A stretch of DNA of 21,055 nucleotides from JBMDXK01 sp048594375 (lineage in GTDB: Bacteria > Pseudomonadota > Alphaproteobacteria > Rhizobiales > Methylopilaceae): assembly GCA_048594375.1 (NCBI GenBank), contig JBMDXK010000038.1:1-21055 (forward strand), read 5' to 3'. Position 1 is the stretch's first letter; every line of letters starts with the position of its first letter. A program made the position numbers and the translations under genes. The notes beneath the pieces were generated by a model. That model saw nothing but the letters and a program-made list of their open reading frames with translations, was not told the origin of the DNA and did not search any database. Below are positions 6,646-14,202 of the stretch, one piece after another.

Positions 6646-7940
6646 CAGATCACCTCGATTTCGGCTTGCAGAGCGCCTGCGGCTTTAATGGCTTGCAGGA
6701 TTCCAATCAGATCACGGGGGCCAATGCCCAGTGCATTAAGACCATCCACCAATTCTTGCAGGGTGATGCCTTCTTCTACCACGGTGAGTTTGTTGTCTTT
6801 TTCATCGTCCACATTCACCTGTGTACGCGGCACCACAACGGTTTCGCCTTCAGCAAAGGGGTTGGGCTGCACCACTACCGGACTTTCGGAAATGGTGACG
6901 GTGAGGTTTCCTTGCGCAACGGCAACGGTGGAAACCCGCACATCTTTGCCCATCACAATAATGCCGGAGCGCTCGTCGATGACAATTTTCGCAGGCAGAT
7001 CGGGCGTGACGCGTAGCTGTTCTATTTCGGTGAGCAAGCGCACCAGATTGCCTTGGAAGCTGGCGGGTAAAGTCAGGGCAATGGTAGAAGGATCAAGGGG
7101 TTCGGCGGCGGAAGATCCCACATAGGTATTGATAGTTGAAGCCATCCGGCGGGCGGTTGTCAGGTCAGGGTTGCGCAGAGCCAGACGAATGGTGTTTTTA
7201 GAGCCCAGTGCGAAATCAATTTCGCGTTCAATCAATCCACCGTTGGAAATCCGGCCTGTGGTGGGAACGCCGCGTACAATTTTTGCGGCATCGCCTTCTG
7301 CCTGAAAACCAATAACGGCAACCGGCCCCTGCCCTACGGCATAGACCTGTCCGTCGGCACCCATCAGCGGGGTAACGAGCAATGTTCCGCCTTGGAGGCT
7401 GGTGGCATCACCCATGGCGGAAACGGTCACATCAATGCGGGTGCCTTGTGTTGTAAACGCAGGCAGATTGGCGGTCACCATAACGGCTGCCACGTTTTTG
7501 GTGCGCAGATTGGCGCCGCGGGTGTTTACTCCCAAACGTTCGAGCATTCCTGTCAGGCTTTGGCGGGTGAAGGGCGAAGCGTTGAGCGTATCGCCTGTGC
7601 CATTCAAGCCTACCACCAGACCATAGCCGATGAGCTGATTTTCGCGGATGCCTTCAATTTCGATCAGATCCTTGATGCGGGACGTATTGCCGCTATCGGC
7701 ATCATTGACGGCGGTGCCGTTTTTACCAAATTCACCGCTGCGCCAATAGCCTCGGCGTTGGTTGGCGTCAATGGCAGCCAGTCGTGGGGGTGCGGTCACG
7801 GTGACACGGGCTTGGGGTCGTGTATGCGGATTTGCCAATGGCATGGGTGGATCGGCGGCATATACGGGCGCTGCGATTATTGCCGGTTGCACCGTCAATA
7901 GTCCTGCAAGGCATACACTCCAGAAACGCTTCAAGCGCAT
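6645..7940 (-). CDS. flgI: Flagellar P-ring protein FlgI
   Basis: FlgI forms the P ring around the rod in the peptidoglycan layer. The 431-residue precursor has a Sec signal peptide (residues about 1-29: KR near the start, a hydrophobic core, cleavage near PVYAAD). Family landmarks are IKDLIEIEGIRENQLIGYGL, VVGLNGTGD, NVAAVMVTANLPAF, GTRIDVTVSAMGDA, SLQGGTLLVTPL and the C-terminal LQELVDGLNALGIGPRDLI. It is longer than the usual 370 residues because about 58 extra residues, rich in Pro, Arg and Gly, lie between the signal peptide and the first conserved block. It heads the flgI-flgJ-flgN-like operon and is divergent from fliX. A sigma-54 promoter lies 39-53 bases upstream of the ATG. Confidence 0.96.
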   Translation of the reverse strand: MRLKRFWSVCLAGLLTVQPAIIAAPVYAADPPMPLANPHTRPQARVTVTAPPRLAAIDANQRRGYWRSGEFGKNGTAVNDADSGNTSRIKDLIEIEGIRENQLIGYGLVVGLNGTGDTLNASPFTRQSLTGMLERLGVNTRGANLRTKNVAAVMVTANLPAFTTQGTRIDVTVSAMGDATSLQGGTLLVTPLMGADGQVYAVGQGPVAVIGFQAEGDAAKIVRGVPTTGRISNGGLIEREIDFALGSKNTIRLALRNPDLTTARRMASTINTYVGSSAAEPLDPSTIALTLPASFQGNLVRLLTEIEQLRVTPDLPAKIVIDERSGIIVMGKDVRVSTVAVAQGNLTVTISESPVVVQPNPFAEGETVVVPRTQVNVDDEKDNKLTVVEEGITLQELVDGLNALGIGPRDLIGILQAIKAAGALQAEIEVI

Positions 7941-7978
7941 TGTTCACATCCTTATGTGGTCGTCTCGTGAAGTGTTAT

Positions 7979-7993
7979 GCGAAACCCGTGCCG
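7979..7993 (-). promoter_or_regulatory. Sigma-54 promoter for the flgI operon
   Basis: On the minus strand this reads CGGCACGGGTTTCGC. GG and GC are separated by exactly 10 bases, as sigma-54 requires, with one mismatch in each half to TGGCAC-N5-TTGC. It points at flgI, whose ATG is about 39 bases downstream. The rest of the 323-base gap between flgI and fliX holds the palindrome at 8094 and the fliX promoter; I see no small gene in it. Confidence 0.7.
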
Positions 7994-8093
7994 TTTTTGG
8001 AGGCAAGTGTGAAAATTATCTGTAATGCCATGAATATGAAGGATAATATTTTTTAAAGAGTATTTTTCTCCGGGTTAGCCGCAAGAAATGATA

Positions 8094-8106
8094 GGCAAAA
8101 TTTGCC
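8094..8106. promoter_or_regulatory. Palindromic FlbD-type enhancer candidate between flgI and fliX
   Basis: GGCAAAATTTGCC is a perfect palindrome about 105 bases upstream of the flgI sigma-54 element. That is the place expected for an enhancer of a sigma-54 activator. A near-identical element (GGCAAGAATTGCC) stands upstream of the fliK sigma-54 promoter. In Caulobacter the flagellar activator FlbD binds dyad ftr sites near such promoters; equating the two is inference. Confidence 0.55.
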
Positions 8107-8169
8107 ATAGGAATCTGAAAGGGTTAGGGCTATTTTTCCGCGCCTGTTTCCCAATGCCATATTTTAGGC

Positions 8170-8175
8170 TATAAT
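8170..8175 (+). promoter_or_regulatory. Possible -10 element of the fliX promoter
   Basis: A consensus TATAAT lies at 8170-8175, about 90 bases before the fliX ATG. The -35 region (TTTCCC near 8147) is poor, so an activator may be needed. Its position also argues against using the GTG at 8177 as the fliX start. Confidence 0.4.
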
Positions 8176-8263
8176 CGTGGGCTACGGGAAAAAAGTGTCA
8201 TCTTCCTATGCAGGAAAAAGGGCATTTATAACGCGTGGTTATGCTCTGGAAGGGTTACTTTCA

Positions 8264-8692
8264 ATGCGGGTTGATTCACAGGGGCGGATTATTGCGACAC
8301 CGCAATCGGGTGGTTCTGTGCGCCGTACAGGCTCTGGCTCCACATTCCAGTTGCCGCAGGAGACACCGCAAACTTCGGCATCGGGTGGCACCCAGGCTGT
8401 CCATTCCACGGCGGGGCTTGATGCGCTGATTGCCCTTCAGGCACTGGATTTGAATGACGAGACGGAAGCAAAGCGCCGCCGCAAAGCGATGGCGCGGGGG
8501 CAGAACCTGTTGGATGTTCTTGACGAACTGCGCATTGCTGTGTTGCAAGGTACGGTTCCAGCCGCGTTGCTGACCCGTCTTTCCCGCACACTTTCGGAAG
8601 ACATGGAAACCCTTGGGGATGCGCAGCTCAACACCCTGCTGCAAGAGATTGACCTGAGAGCGCAAGTAGAGCTGGCCAAGCTGTCCCGCTGA
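8264..8692 (+). CDS. fliX: Flagellar assembly regulator FliX
   Basis: FliX is an alphaproteobacterial flagellar regulator. In Caulobacter it works with FlbD and couples basal-body assembly to sigma-54 flagellar transcription. From the ATG at 8264 (GGAAGGG at 8248-8254) it has 142 residues, the usual size, starting MRVDSQGRIIATPQ. A longer frame opening at GTG 8177 would start just after the -10 element and is unlikely. Residues 1-60 are Ser/Gly/Thr-rich and disordered. The C-terminal 85 residues hold the conserved helical region: GLDALIALQAL, RRRKAMARGQNLLDVLDELR and LNTLLQEIDLRAQVELAKL. It is divergent from flgI, the same arrangement as in Caulobacter, and precedes dksA. Confidence 0.9.
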   Translation: MRVDSQGRIIATPQSGGSVRRTGSGSTFQLPQETPQTSASGGTQAVHSTAGLDALIALQALDLNDETEAKRRRKAMARGQNLLDVLDELRIAVLQGTVPAALLTRLSRTLSEDMETLGDAQLNTLLQEIDLRAQVELAKLSR

Positions 8693-8772
8693 AATGTTTG
8701 GGAACCTGATCTGTAGCTGATCTGTTTTAAAAAGACTTTTGCACAAGGAAAACTGCTTTGTTGCGGAATGGA

Positions 8773-8801
8773 TTGTGCGTTATCATCTGAACGTTTATAA
8801 T
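8773..8801 (+). promoter_or_regulatory. Sigma-70 promoter for dksA
   Basis: TTGTGC (8773-8778) and TATAAT (8796-8801) are separated by 17 bases. Transcription would begin near 8808, about 60 bases before the dksA ATG. Confidence 0.6.
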
Positions 8802-8870
8802 TACCGGTATTTCGAGTGTAGCGTTGAATACGCATGAATGAACACATGCCGGTTAAGGCAGGGGGGAAAA

Positions 8871-9305
8871 ATGGTTACACCAGTTGTGGAAGATCTGATT
8901 GTCGATGAAGGGTATACACCCACCGAAGAAGAAGAGTTTATGAACCCGCGCCAGCAGGATTATTTCCGGCGCAAGCTGTTGGCCTGGAAAAACGAGCTGC
9001 TGAAAGAAAGCCGCGAAACGCTGGAGCATTTGCAAGATGAAAGCACCAACCATCCTGATGTGGTGGATCGGGCATCATCCGAATCAGACCGCGCCATTGA
9101 ACTGCGCGCCCGTGATCGCCAGCGCAAACTGATTTCCAAAATTGATGCGGCACTCGCGCGGATTGACGAGGGAAATTACGGTTATTGCGAAGAAACCGGC
9201 GAACCCATCGGCGTTAAACGGCTGGATGCAAGGCCGGTTGCAACGCTCTCCATTGAGGCGCAGGAACGCCACGAACGCCGCGAAAAAGTGTACCGCGACG
9301 AATAA
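8871..9305 (+). CDS. dksA: DksA-family RNA polymerase regulator
   Basis: DksA binds the RNA polymerase secondary channel and, with ppGpp, resets transcription of ribosomal and other promoters. The ATG at 8871 follows a GGGGGGA ribosome site and gives 144 residues; an upstream ATG at 8838 is less well placed. The coiled coil spans about residues 25-95, with the tip motif D-V-V-D-R-A at about 63-68, matching the Asp-x-x-Asp-x-Ala tip that acts at the polymerase active site. The C-terminal globular part (YGYCEETGEPIGVKRLDARP) keeps only one of the four zinc-binding cysteines, Cys106; the second pair is replaced by TLSIEAQ. This loss is common in alphaproteobacterial DksA. A terminator follows. 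Confidence 0.93.
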   Translation: MVTPVVEDLIVDEGYTPTEEEEFMNPRQQDYFRRKLLAWKNELLKESRETLEHLQDESTNHPDVVDRASSESDRAIELRARDRQRKLISKIDAALARIDEGNYGYCEETGEPIGVKRLDARPVATLSIEAQERHERREKVYRDE

Positions 9306-9336
9306 ACTGCGGTTAGCTGCACCTTACCTTACAATC

Positions 9337-9366
9337 AAGGCAGAACTGCAAGCAGTTCTGCCTTTT
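9337..9366 (+). terminator. Terminator of dksA
   Basis: AAGGCAGAACT and AGTTCTGCCTT form a perfect 11-bp stem around a 6-base loop, ending in a short T tract (TTTT with the stem). It lies 31 bases after the dksA stop. Confidence 0.75.
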
Positions 9367-9383
9367 CCATTTAAAACTAATTA

Positions 9384-9490
9384 CCAAATGAAATGATCGT
9401 TTTATTGGGAGCCACGGCAAGCGCAGCTAAAAAACTCTGCAATAAAACAAAGACTTATAGCATGAAGCAGATAGTCATTTTTTATTTGTC
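9384..9490. repeat. Dispersed intergenic repeat, copy A
   Basis: It begins CCAAATGAAATGATCG, continues through a GC-rich CGGCAAGCGCAGC block, then CTCTGCAATAAAACAAAGAC, TTATAGCATGAAGCAGATAG and TCATTTTTTATTTG. The block ATAAAACAAAGACTTAT is identical to copy B (10308). The repeat's right end covers the stop codon and last codons of the accessory gene at 9475-10140. Confidence 0.75.
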
Positions 9491-10140
9491 TGGTCATAAG
9501 TATTTGAAATTACAGATTTTGTTCCATCAATAAGATTTAATTTATAAGATTTTCCAGATGAGGTGACAGGATTGCTCCAATCAACATCCTCATGCTTTAT
9601 ATTTTTTCCCGTATGAGGATGCACAAAACGATCTTTTCCCGTTCTTTGCAGTAATATTTCTGCAATTTCCTTAGGATCATTTGATCGAGAAAGTATTTCA
9701 TTATCACTAAAAATGACTGAGATTGTATTATTTTTAAGGCGGATTCTATCTCCCAGCTGTGTTTTAACAACCGGAGTTGTAGGATGAATATCAGCAAGTG
9801 TAATAGCTGAACCATCCGGTTTTCGATGGTTTTCTGCGTACAACGCCCTGAAGATAAATTGGCGCTGCATTGCATGCCACTGCGTATCATGAAAGTGCAG
9901 AGATAACCCCTCCGCATCTCCCGCAGCCGAGGCATTTTGTATGACGGTATCATCAGCTTCAATGGATTGCCGTACAGTGTAAGATGCGGGAAGAAAGGAA
10001 GCTTGCTGCGGATTAAACGCTGTCGAAGACTCCCCAGATCTGCCCACGTTTTCGGCGGCATTCCTGATTGACCGATCAAAATTACCACTATTGGCAGAAG
10101 ACGGAGGTGTATCAGACAGCAGGTTTTGAATGGGAATCAT
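9475..10140 (-). CDS. Orphan accessory protein, candidate effector
   Basis: I do not recognise this 221-residue soluble protein. Residues 1-60 are Ser/Asn/Pro/Gln-rich and probably disordered. They include SGNFDRSIRNAAENVGRSG at about 18-36, similar in position and pattern to the FENxL module of the UIM-repeat and methyltransferase-like proteins. The rest looks globular: residues 75-110 are helical (WHAMQRQFIFRALYAENHR), 125-165 are strand-rich with a helix at PKEIAEILLQRTG, and 165-195 include RFVHPHTGKNIKHEDVDW. No signal peptide or membrane helix is seen. Composition is AT-richer than the flagellar genes. The ATG has only a weak upstream GAAGTGAG. Two copies of a dispersed repeat flank the gene, one overlapping its stop. 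A role in host interaction is inference. Confidence 0.65.
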   Translation of the reverse strand: MIPIQNLLSDTPPSSANSGNFDRSIRNAAENVGRSGESSTAFNPQQASFLPASYTVRQSIEADDTVIQNASAAGDAEGLSLHFHDTQWHAMQRQFIFRALYAENHRKPDGSAITLADIHPTTPVVKTQLGDRIRLKNNTISVIFSDNEILSRSNDPKEIAEILLQRTGKDRFVHPHTGKNIKHEDVDWSNPVTSSGKSYKLNLIDGTKSVISNTYDQTNKK

Positions 10141-10500
10141 TTATTCTACTCACTTCAATACGTTGCCAACGAGGGCGCTATGCGTAAACGGCACCTCTGC
10201 TCGCAGCAAGAAAAAATGGTTAACATTTCACTCTTGTATTATGCAAAAATATAACGTGAGTCAAAAAAAACGTAAAAACAAAGCCGCAAGGACAATATTT
10301 TAGAGTGCCAATAAAATGACCATTTTATGGAAAAAAAACCGGCCAACGCAGCGAGAGAGTCTGGGATAAAACAAAGACTTATTCCCTAAACCACACAATC
10401 ATTTTATAGGCCTCGGACTATAACATATTTTTTCTCAGGGGAAGGGAGCTTTGTTGCCGTTTGGCGCGTTAGCAAGAGGCTTACTTAAAAAGGTGTTGGT
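10141..10500. other. Long intergenic region between orphan gene and topoisomerase
   Basis: These 360 bases hold dispersed-repeat copy B in the right half. At 10217-10225 the minus strand reads GTTAACCAT, a CtrA-like half site about 80 bases upstream of the orphan gene. I find no ORF, RNA gene or clear terminator. Confidence 0.45.
10308..10421. repeat. Dispersed intergenic repeat, copy B
   Basis: It starts with a clear hairpin, CCAATAAAATGACCATTTTA ending TGG (arms ATAAAATG and CATTTTAT). It runs through CGGCCAACGCAGCGAGAGAG, then GGATAAAACAAAGACTTAT, and ends AATCATTTTATAGGCCTC. It aligns over its whole length with copies A and C. It lies upstream of the orphan gene, in the same orientation as copy A on the other side. 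Confidence 0.8.
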
Positions 10501-11520
10501 ATGGCCTCTGGGGAAGAAAGTGCAGCTGATGCGCGGCTGCGTTATGTCAGTGATACAAAGCCCGGCATTTCGCGCCGGAAGTTTGGCAAGGGCTTTGCCT
10601 ATTTTAATGCAAAAGGCGAGCGGATTACAGATCAGAAGATTATTGCGCGGATTAAAAGTCTGGTAATCCCCCCGGCCTATCAGAAAGTGTGGATTTGCCC
10701 GCTTCCGAATGGCCATATTCAGGCAACAGGTTTTGATGAGCGTGGCCGCAAGCAATACCGATATCATCCCCGCTGGCGCAGCACGCGCGATGAAGTCAAG
10801 TTTGGCAATCTGTTGCAATTTGGCGAAACATTGCCGCGTATTCGTGAGCATATTGAAAGAGATTTACGCAAACGCACGCTCTGCCGTGAAAAAGTACTGG
10901 CAACGGTTATCACGCTGTTGGAGCGGACTCATATCCGGATTGGCAATGCCTATTATGCCAAGGCGAACAAATCGTTTGGCCTTACCACTTTGCGCAAAAA
11001 ACATGTGGTGGTGGAGAATACCAAACTGGTTTTCCAGTTTACGGGAAAATCCGGTAAGGAATGGAATCTGACTGTGGATGACCGGCGGATTATCCGGACC
11101 ATTCGTGAATGTTCGGATTTACCGGGTTATGATCTGTTCAAATATCAGGATGAGCATGGCGCGCGGCATGTGGTATCCTCGCAAGATGTCAATCTTTATC
11201 TGAAAGAGATAACCGAAAGCGATTTTACCGCGAAAGATTTTCGCACATGGGCAGGAAGTGTGTTGGCACTGGATTTTCTATGCCGGCTGGAGGCGGCTGA
11301 AAATGCGCATGACCGTAAGAAAAATATTGTGCAGGCGATCAAGGCAGTGTCTGAAAAATTAAAGAACACTCCTGCCGTATGCCGCAGCAGCTATGTGCAT
11401 CCGGTTATTCTGGAGCACTACTCACAAACCGGCAGCTTTGCAGCGCACGGTACGGAAGAGGATGCGGAAGCGCTGTTGCTGGCGGTGTTGCGTAAGGGTG
11501 CAGCTTCCGCTGCAGCCTAA
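10501..11520 (+). CDS. Type IB DNA topoisomerase (poxvirus-like)
   Basis: This 339-residue enzyme relaxes supercoils through a 3'-phosphotyrosyl intermediate. The active-site pattern of bacterial/poxvirus topoisomerase IB is present: Arg in RTHIRIGN (about 146), Lys in the FTGKSGKEW loop (183-186), Arg in KDFRTWAGS (248) and the nucleophile Tyr298 in CRSSYVHP. The N-terminal domain carries SLVIPPAYQKVWICP and the DNA-contacting GRKQYRYHPRW. ATG 10501 is preceded by AAGGTG. Length fits the family (about 310-370). The gene has no operon partner: a long repeat-bearing gap lies before it and the convergent flgD after it. This enzyme is found only in some bacteria and is an accessory to the usual topoisomerases. 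Its family call is secure. Confidence 0.93.
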   Translation: MASGEESAADARLRYVSDTKPGISRRKFGKGFAYFNAKGERITDQKIIARIKSLVIPPAYQKVWICPLPNGHIQATGFDERGRKQYRYHPRWRSTRDEVKFGNLLQFGETLPRIREHIERDLRKRTLCREKVLATVITLLERTHIRIGNAYYAKANKSFGLTTLRKKHVVVENTKLVFQFTGKSGKEWNLTVDDRRIIRTIRECSDLPGYDLFKYQDEHGARHVVSSQDVNLYLKEITESDFTAKDFRTWAGSVLALDFLCRLEAAENAHDRKKNIVQAIKAVSEKLKNTPAVCRSSYVHPVILEHYSQTGSFAAHGTEEDAEALLLAVLRKGAASAAA

Positions 11521-11554
11521 ATTTTCTTCGCCGCGCAAATGTAGCACACCGGCG

Positions 11555-11600
11555 TATTATAACCTGAGAAACAAGATAATCATTTTATAGGGAACTCGGC
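11555..11600. repeat. Dispersed intergenic repeat, partial copy D
   Basis: TATTATAACCTGAGAAACAA followed by GATAATCATTTTATAGGGAACTCGG matches the 3' end of copies B and C (GATAATCATTTT-C/A-TA, preceded by CCTGA). Only this half is present. It lies between the convergent ends of the topoisomerase gene and flgD, where no other terminator is obvious. Confidence 0.6.
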
Positions 11601-11604
11601 TCTA

Positions 11605-12270
11605 TCAGGAGGAAGGTGTCTGCACACTGATGACATCTTTCAGCGGAATGCGGCTGGAGCCAATGATGAGCACCGGCTCGTTGCCAGCCAGATCCACGCC
11701 GTTCACGGTTCCGCTGACTTTGGTATTGGCCTGCACCACATTGCCTGCGCCGTTGCGGGCGTCAATGGTGATGGAGTAAAAACCATCGGCAGCGGGCTGG
11801 CCGTTATTTTTGGTGCCATCCCATGAAAAGGTACTGGTACCTTGAGAAATTTCCACCTCGCGGGAATAGACTTCATTGCCATTTTCATCCCGAATGGTGA
11901 TGTAACTTTTGGGTGCGGCTTCTGTGGTGCTCATATACCAGGTGGCTTTGCCGCCGCTGAGTTGGCTGGTTTTGCCTTCAGAGACGATGTCCTTGCCGAT
12001 AAAGCCAATGGCAGAGCTGTTTTTGTTGGTATCCATCATGGAAAGGATGGTGGCGAGAGTATCGTTCCCTTTGATTTGCTGTTCCACACCGGCAAACTGC
12101 ACCAGTTGCTGGGTGAACTGGTTGGCGTCCATGGGGTCAAGCGGGTTCTGGTTCTTGAGCTGAGTTGTCAGCAGCAACAGGAACGCATCAAAATTATCGG
12201 CGATGCTGCTGCGTTGGGTGTTTGCGCCCGGGGTTGAGGTGTTTGCGGCTGAAATTGCTCCGGCGGCCAT
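11605..12270 (-). CDS. flgD: Flagellar hook-capping protein FlgD
   Basis: FlgD caps the growing hook and guides FlgE subunit assembly, then is replaced by FlgK. The 221-residue protein has the conserved N-terminal block FDAFLLLLTTQLKNQNPLDP followed by MDANQFTQQLVQFAGVEQQ (about 27-66). It then has the SAIGFIGKDIVSEG segment and the Tudor/Ig-like C-terminal region with TFSWDGTKNNGQPAADGFYS, typical of the FlgD Ig-like domain. No signal peptide, as expected for flagellar export. ATG 12270 follows GGGAG. It lies 28 bases after fliK in one operon, the usual fliK-flgD pairing, so it should share the sigma-54 promoter at 14112. Confidence 0.96.
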   Translation of the reverse strand: MAAGAISAANTSTPGANTQRSSIADNFDAFLLLLTTQLKNQNPLDPMDANQFTQQLVQFAGVEQQIKGNDTLATILSMMDTNKNSSAIGFIGKDIVSEGKTSQLSGGKATWYMSTTEAAPKSYITIRDENGNEVYSREVEISQGTSTFSWDGTKNNGQPAADGFYSITIDARNGAGNVVQANTKVSGTVNGVDLAGNEPVLIIGSSRIPLKDVISVQTPSS

Positions 12271-12298
12271 GGTAGTACTCCCTTAAAAAATTTTAATC

Positions 12299-14083
12299 CT
12301 AAACGCGGATATCCACGCCGGAAGCGTCATTGCTGGTGGATTGGTAGTTTAATTGCACCATTACAGTTTCGGCTTCGGAGGTTTCTTCTTGTGTATGGTG
12401 GAAGAACGGTTGTCCGTCTGCGTCTTTAAACGGGTTATTGCCTTGGGAAGGGTCACGCAGATTGAGCGAGAGCGAACCGTTATCGGTGCGCAAGCCTGCT
12501 TGTTCCAGTGTGCGCTCAAGGCCGCGCAGATCCGCTTTCAGCAATTCCAGCGTTTCTGCTTTTTCAACAAACAGATGAGATTTAATCCGTCCATGACGAT
12601 CAATTTCAATGCGCACATCCACTCTGCCCAGCTCGGCAGGATCAAGCCGGATGTCGAATTGTGAGGTACCTTTGCGGTGCCGCGCGGCAATCTCCACGCC
12701 AAGCTGTACCATTGCAGCCGGTACTTGCGCCATGATCTGCGGCGGGTAGGTGCGGTGTGTTGGAGTGGTATTCTGGTTGGTGGCCAGTTGTTGCTGCGGC
12801 ATATCGGGCGCATCGGCTTTGTGAAGGGCTTCACCTGCTTTTCCGGGAAAAGCGTCGCTGACAGTCTGGGCGAAGGTTGGTTTTTCACGGGAGGCGTTTT
12901 GCTGTTCAGTGGATGGTGTTTTATTGCTCAGCATGTCCACGAATTTGGATTGCTGCGGGCTGGCATCACTGTTAGCACCGCCATTGGAGGTGCCTGCATC
13001 GCTTTGAGCGGCGTTTTGGGTATTGCCCGCGCCGAGAGTTGCGGGATTTACTCCGGTGCGGTTCTGAGGTGTGGCAGTGGTTTCTTTTGCTCCTGCACCG
13101 CTTGCTGTGGCATCAGGCACCAGAATGGGTGTAGTTTTATTCTGTTTTGTGGCCGTGGCTTCCTGTTTTAACGCTGTTACCGGAACGTCATCGGCAATTT
13201 CTGTTCCTTCGGGGAGCGCATGACTATCACCCGCGGCATCATCGGTGACATTGGTTGAGGCGGCTTGCGTCTGTGGTGCTGCTGGTTGAGAGGCCAGAGT
13301 GTTTTCTGGCACGGCCAGTTTAGCAATGACCTGTTCAACCGTTGCGGCGGAAGCGGTCTTTGGAGCCTGAGCTTGGGTTGTGACTGAGGTTGGGAGTGGG
13401 GCTGGCTCTGGCGCTGCCGTGGTCATGACGGCTTCTGCGGGGATCGCTCCTTCAGCAGGAATACCACCTACCGGAAGCGCGGCAAGTATTGCCTGGGCGC
13501 TGGTATCTGTGGGCTGTGCCGCATCGGTGGTCGGCGCACTCTGTGGATTTTCAGCGGGGAGAGGTGAGGCTGGCAAAGGGTTGCCGGTTTCAGGCGTCAC
13601 CGGCTGAGCGGTTGGCATCGCGGCTAAATCCGGCTCTGCCGTTGAAAAGTCAATGCTGACAGCGGGCGCTTCGGTTATAAGGTCAACTGGCGCTGAGGCA
13701 GACACTTGTTCCGGCGCAATGATTGCCACCGCAAGCAGTCCTTCATCACTGTTCTCTTTATAGTCTGTCTGCTGTCCGTTTTGGGCATCCGGATGAAGGG
13801 GTGTTGTGATGCTTTTGTCAAGACGGGTGTTTTGCAGGGAAGGTTTTGAAGGCGTGTGCGTCACGGCCACAGGTTTTGTTTGCGGCGGGGATGTGCGCGA
13901 TTCTATTGTTTCATTTTCTGTATAATGATCGACATGCGAGGCAAACGTTTTGTCCTTGCGCGTGGCATCTGTGGGGTTTTTTGCGGTGCCGGTTGTTTTT
14001 TCAGACCCCTGCAATGCAAAAGATTCATTTTTTTTTCGCGCCGGTGCGGAAGAAATCAAACTGTCCAGAACTGTCGTGCTCAT
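12299..14083 (-). CDS. fliK: Flagellar hook-length control protein FliK
   Basis: FliK is the molecular ruler that measures hook length and switches export specificity through FlhB. From ATG 14083 (GAGGAG at a short distance upstream) it has 594 residues; the frame could start at 14104, but that lacks a ribosome site. The long N-terminal 430 residues are Ala/Thr/Pro/Gln-rich and unstructured, as expected of a ruler. The conserved C-terminal hook domain lies at about residues 440-545: VQLGVEIAARHRKG, QFDIRLDPAELGRVDVRIEI and GSLSLNLRD near the end. The upstream half evolves fast, so the C-terminal domain carries the identification. It is the first gene of the fliK-flgD operon. Confidence 0.93.
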   Translation of the reverse strand: MSTTVLDSLISSAPARKKNESFALQGSEKTTGTAKNPTDATRKDKTFASHVDHYTENETIESRTSPPQTKPVAVTHTPSKPSLQNTRLDKSITTPLHPDAQNGQQTDYKENSDEGLLAVAIIAPEQVSASAPVDLITEAPAVSIDFSTAEPDLAAMPTAQPVTPETGNPLPASPLPAENPQSAPTTDAAQPTDTSAQAILAALPVGGIPAEGAIPAEAVMTTAAPEPAPLPTSVTTQAQAPKTASAATVEQVIAKLAVPENTLASQPAAPQTQAASTNVTDDAAGDSHALPEGTEIADDVPVTALKQEATATKQNKTTPILVPDATASGAGAKETTATPQNRTGVNPATLGAGNTQNAAQSDAGTSNGGANSDASPQQSKFVDMLSNKTPSTEQQNASREKPTFAQTVSDAFPGKAGEALHKADAPDMPQQQLATNQNTTPTHRTYPPQIMAQVPAAMVQLGVEIAARHRKGTSQFDIRLDPAELGRVDVRIEIDRHGRIKSHLFVEKAETLELLKADLRGLERTLEQAGLRTDNGSLSLNLRDPSQGNNPFKDADGQPFFHHTQEETSEAETVMVQLNYQSTSNDASGVDIRV

Positions 14084-14111
14084 GGCAACTCCTCGTGTTG
14101 GCATGAGAGAA

Positions 14112-14126
14112 GCAAAAGCCGTTCCA
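14112..14126 (-). promoter_or_regulatory. Sigma-54 promoter for the fliK-flgD operon
   Basis: On the minus strand this reads TGGAACGGCTTTTGC. GG and GC are separated by 10 bases; the -12 half is perfect and the -24 half has one mismatch. Transcription would start about 15 bases before the fliK ATG. Confidence 0.75.
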
Positions 14127-14202
14127 GTTTTTAATGACGTAAATTATCTTTATATTTCAGCATGTTACAAATTCATCGCAGTCTGGTGTTGTGGAGGCGC
14201 TG

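Noticed and set aside
8177..8263. Longer FliX start at GTG 8177
   Set aside because: It starts two bases after a consensus TATAAT, has no ribosome site, and adds residues not usual for FliX; ATG 8264 has GGAAGGG.
9475..10140. U-box or RING-like ubiquitin ligase in the orphan protein (RFVHPHTGKNI region)
   Set aside because: The resemblance is a few residues only, there are no zinc-ligand sets, and the U-box core pattern is missing. It is left as unknown.
9384..10421. Insertion sequence around the orphan gene
   Set aside because: The flanking repeats are direct, not terminal inverted repeats, and the gene between them shows no transposase features.
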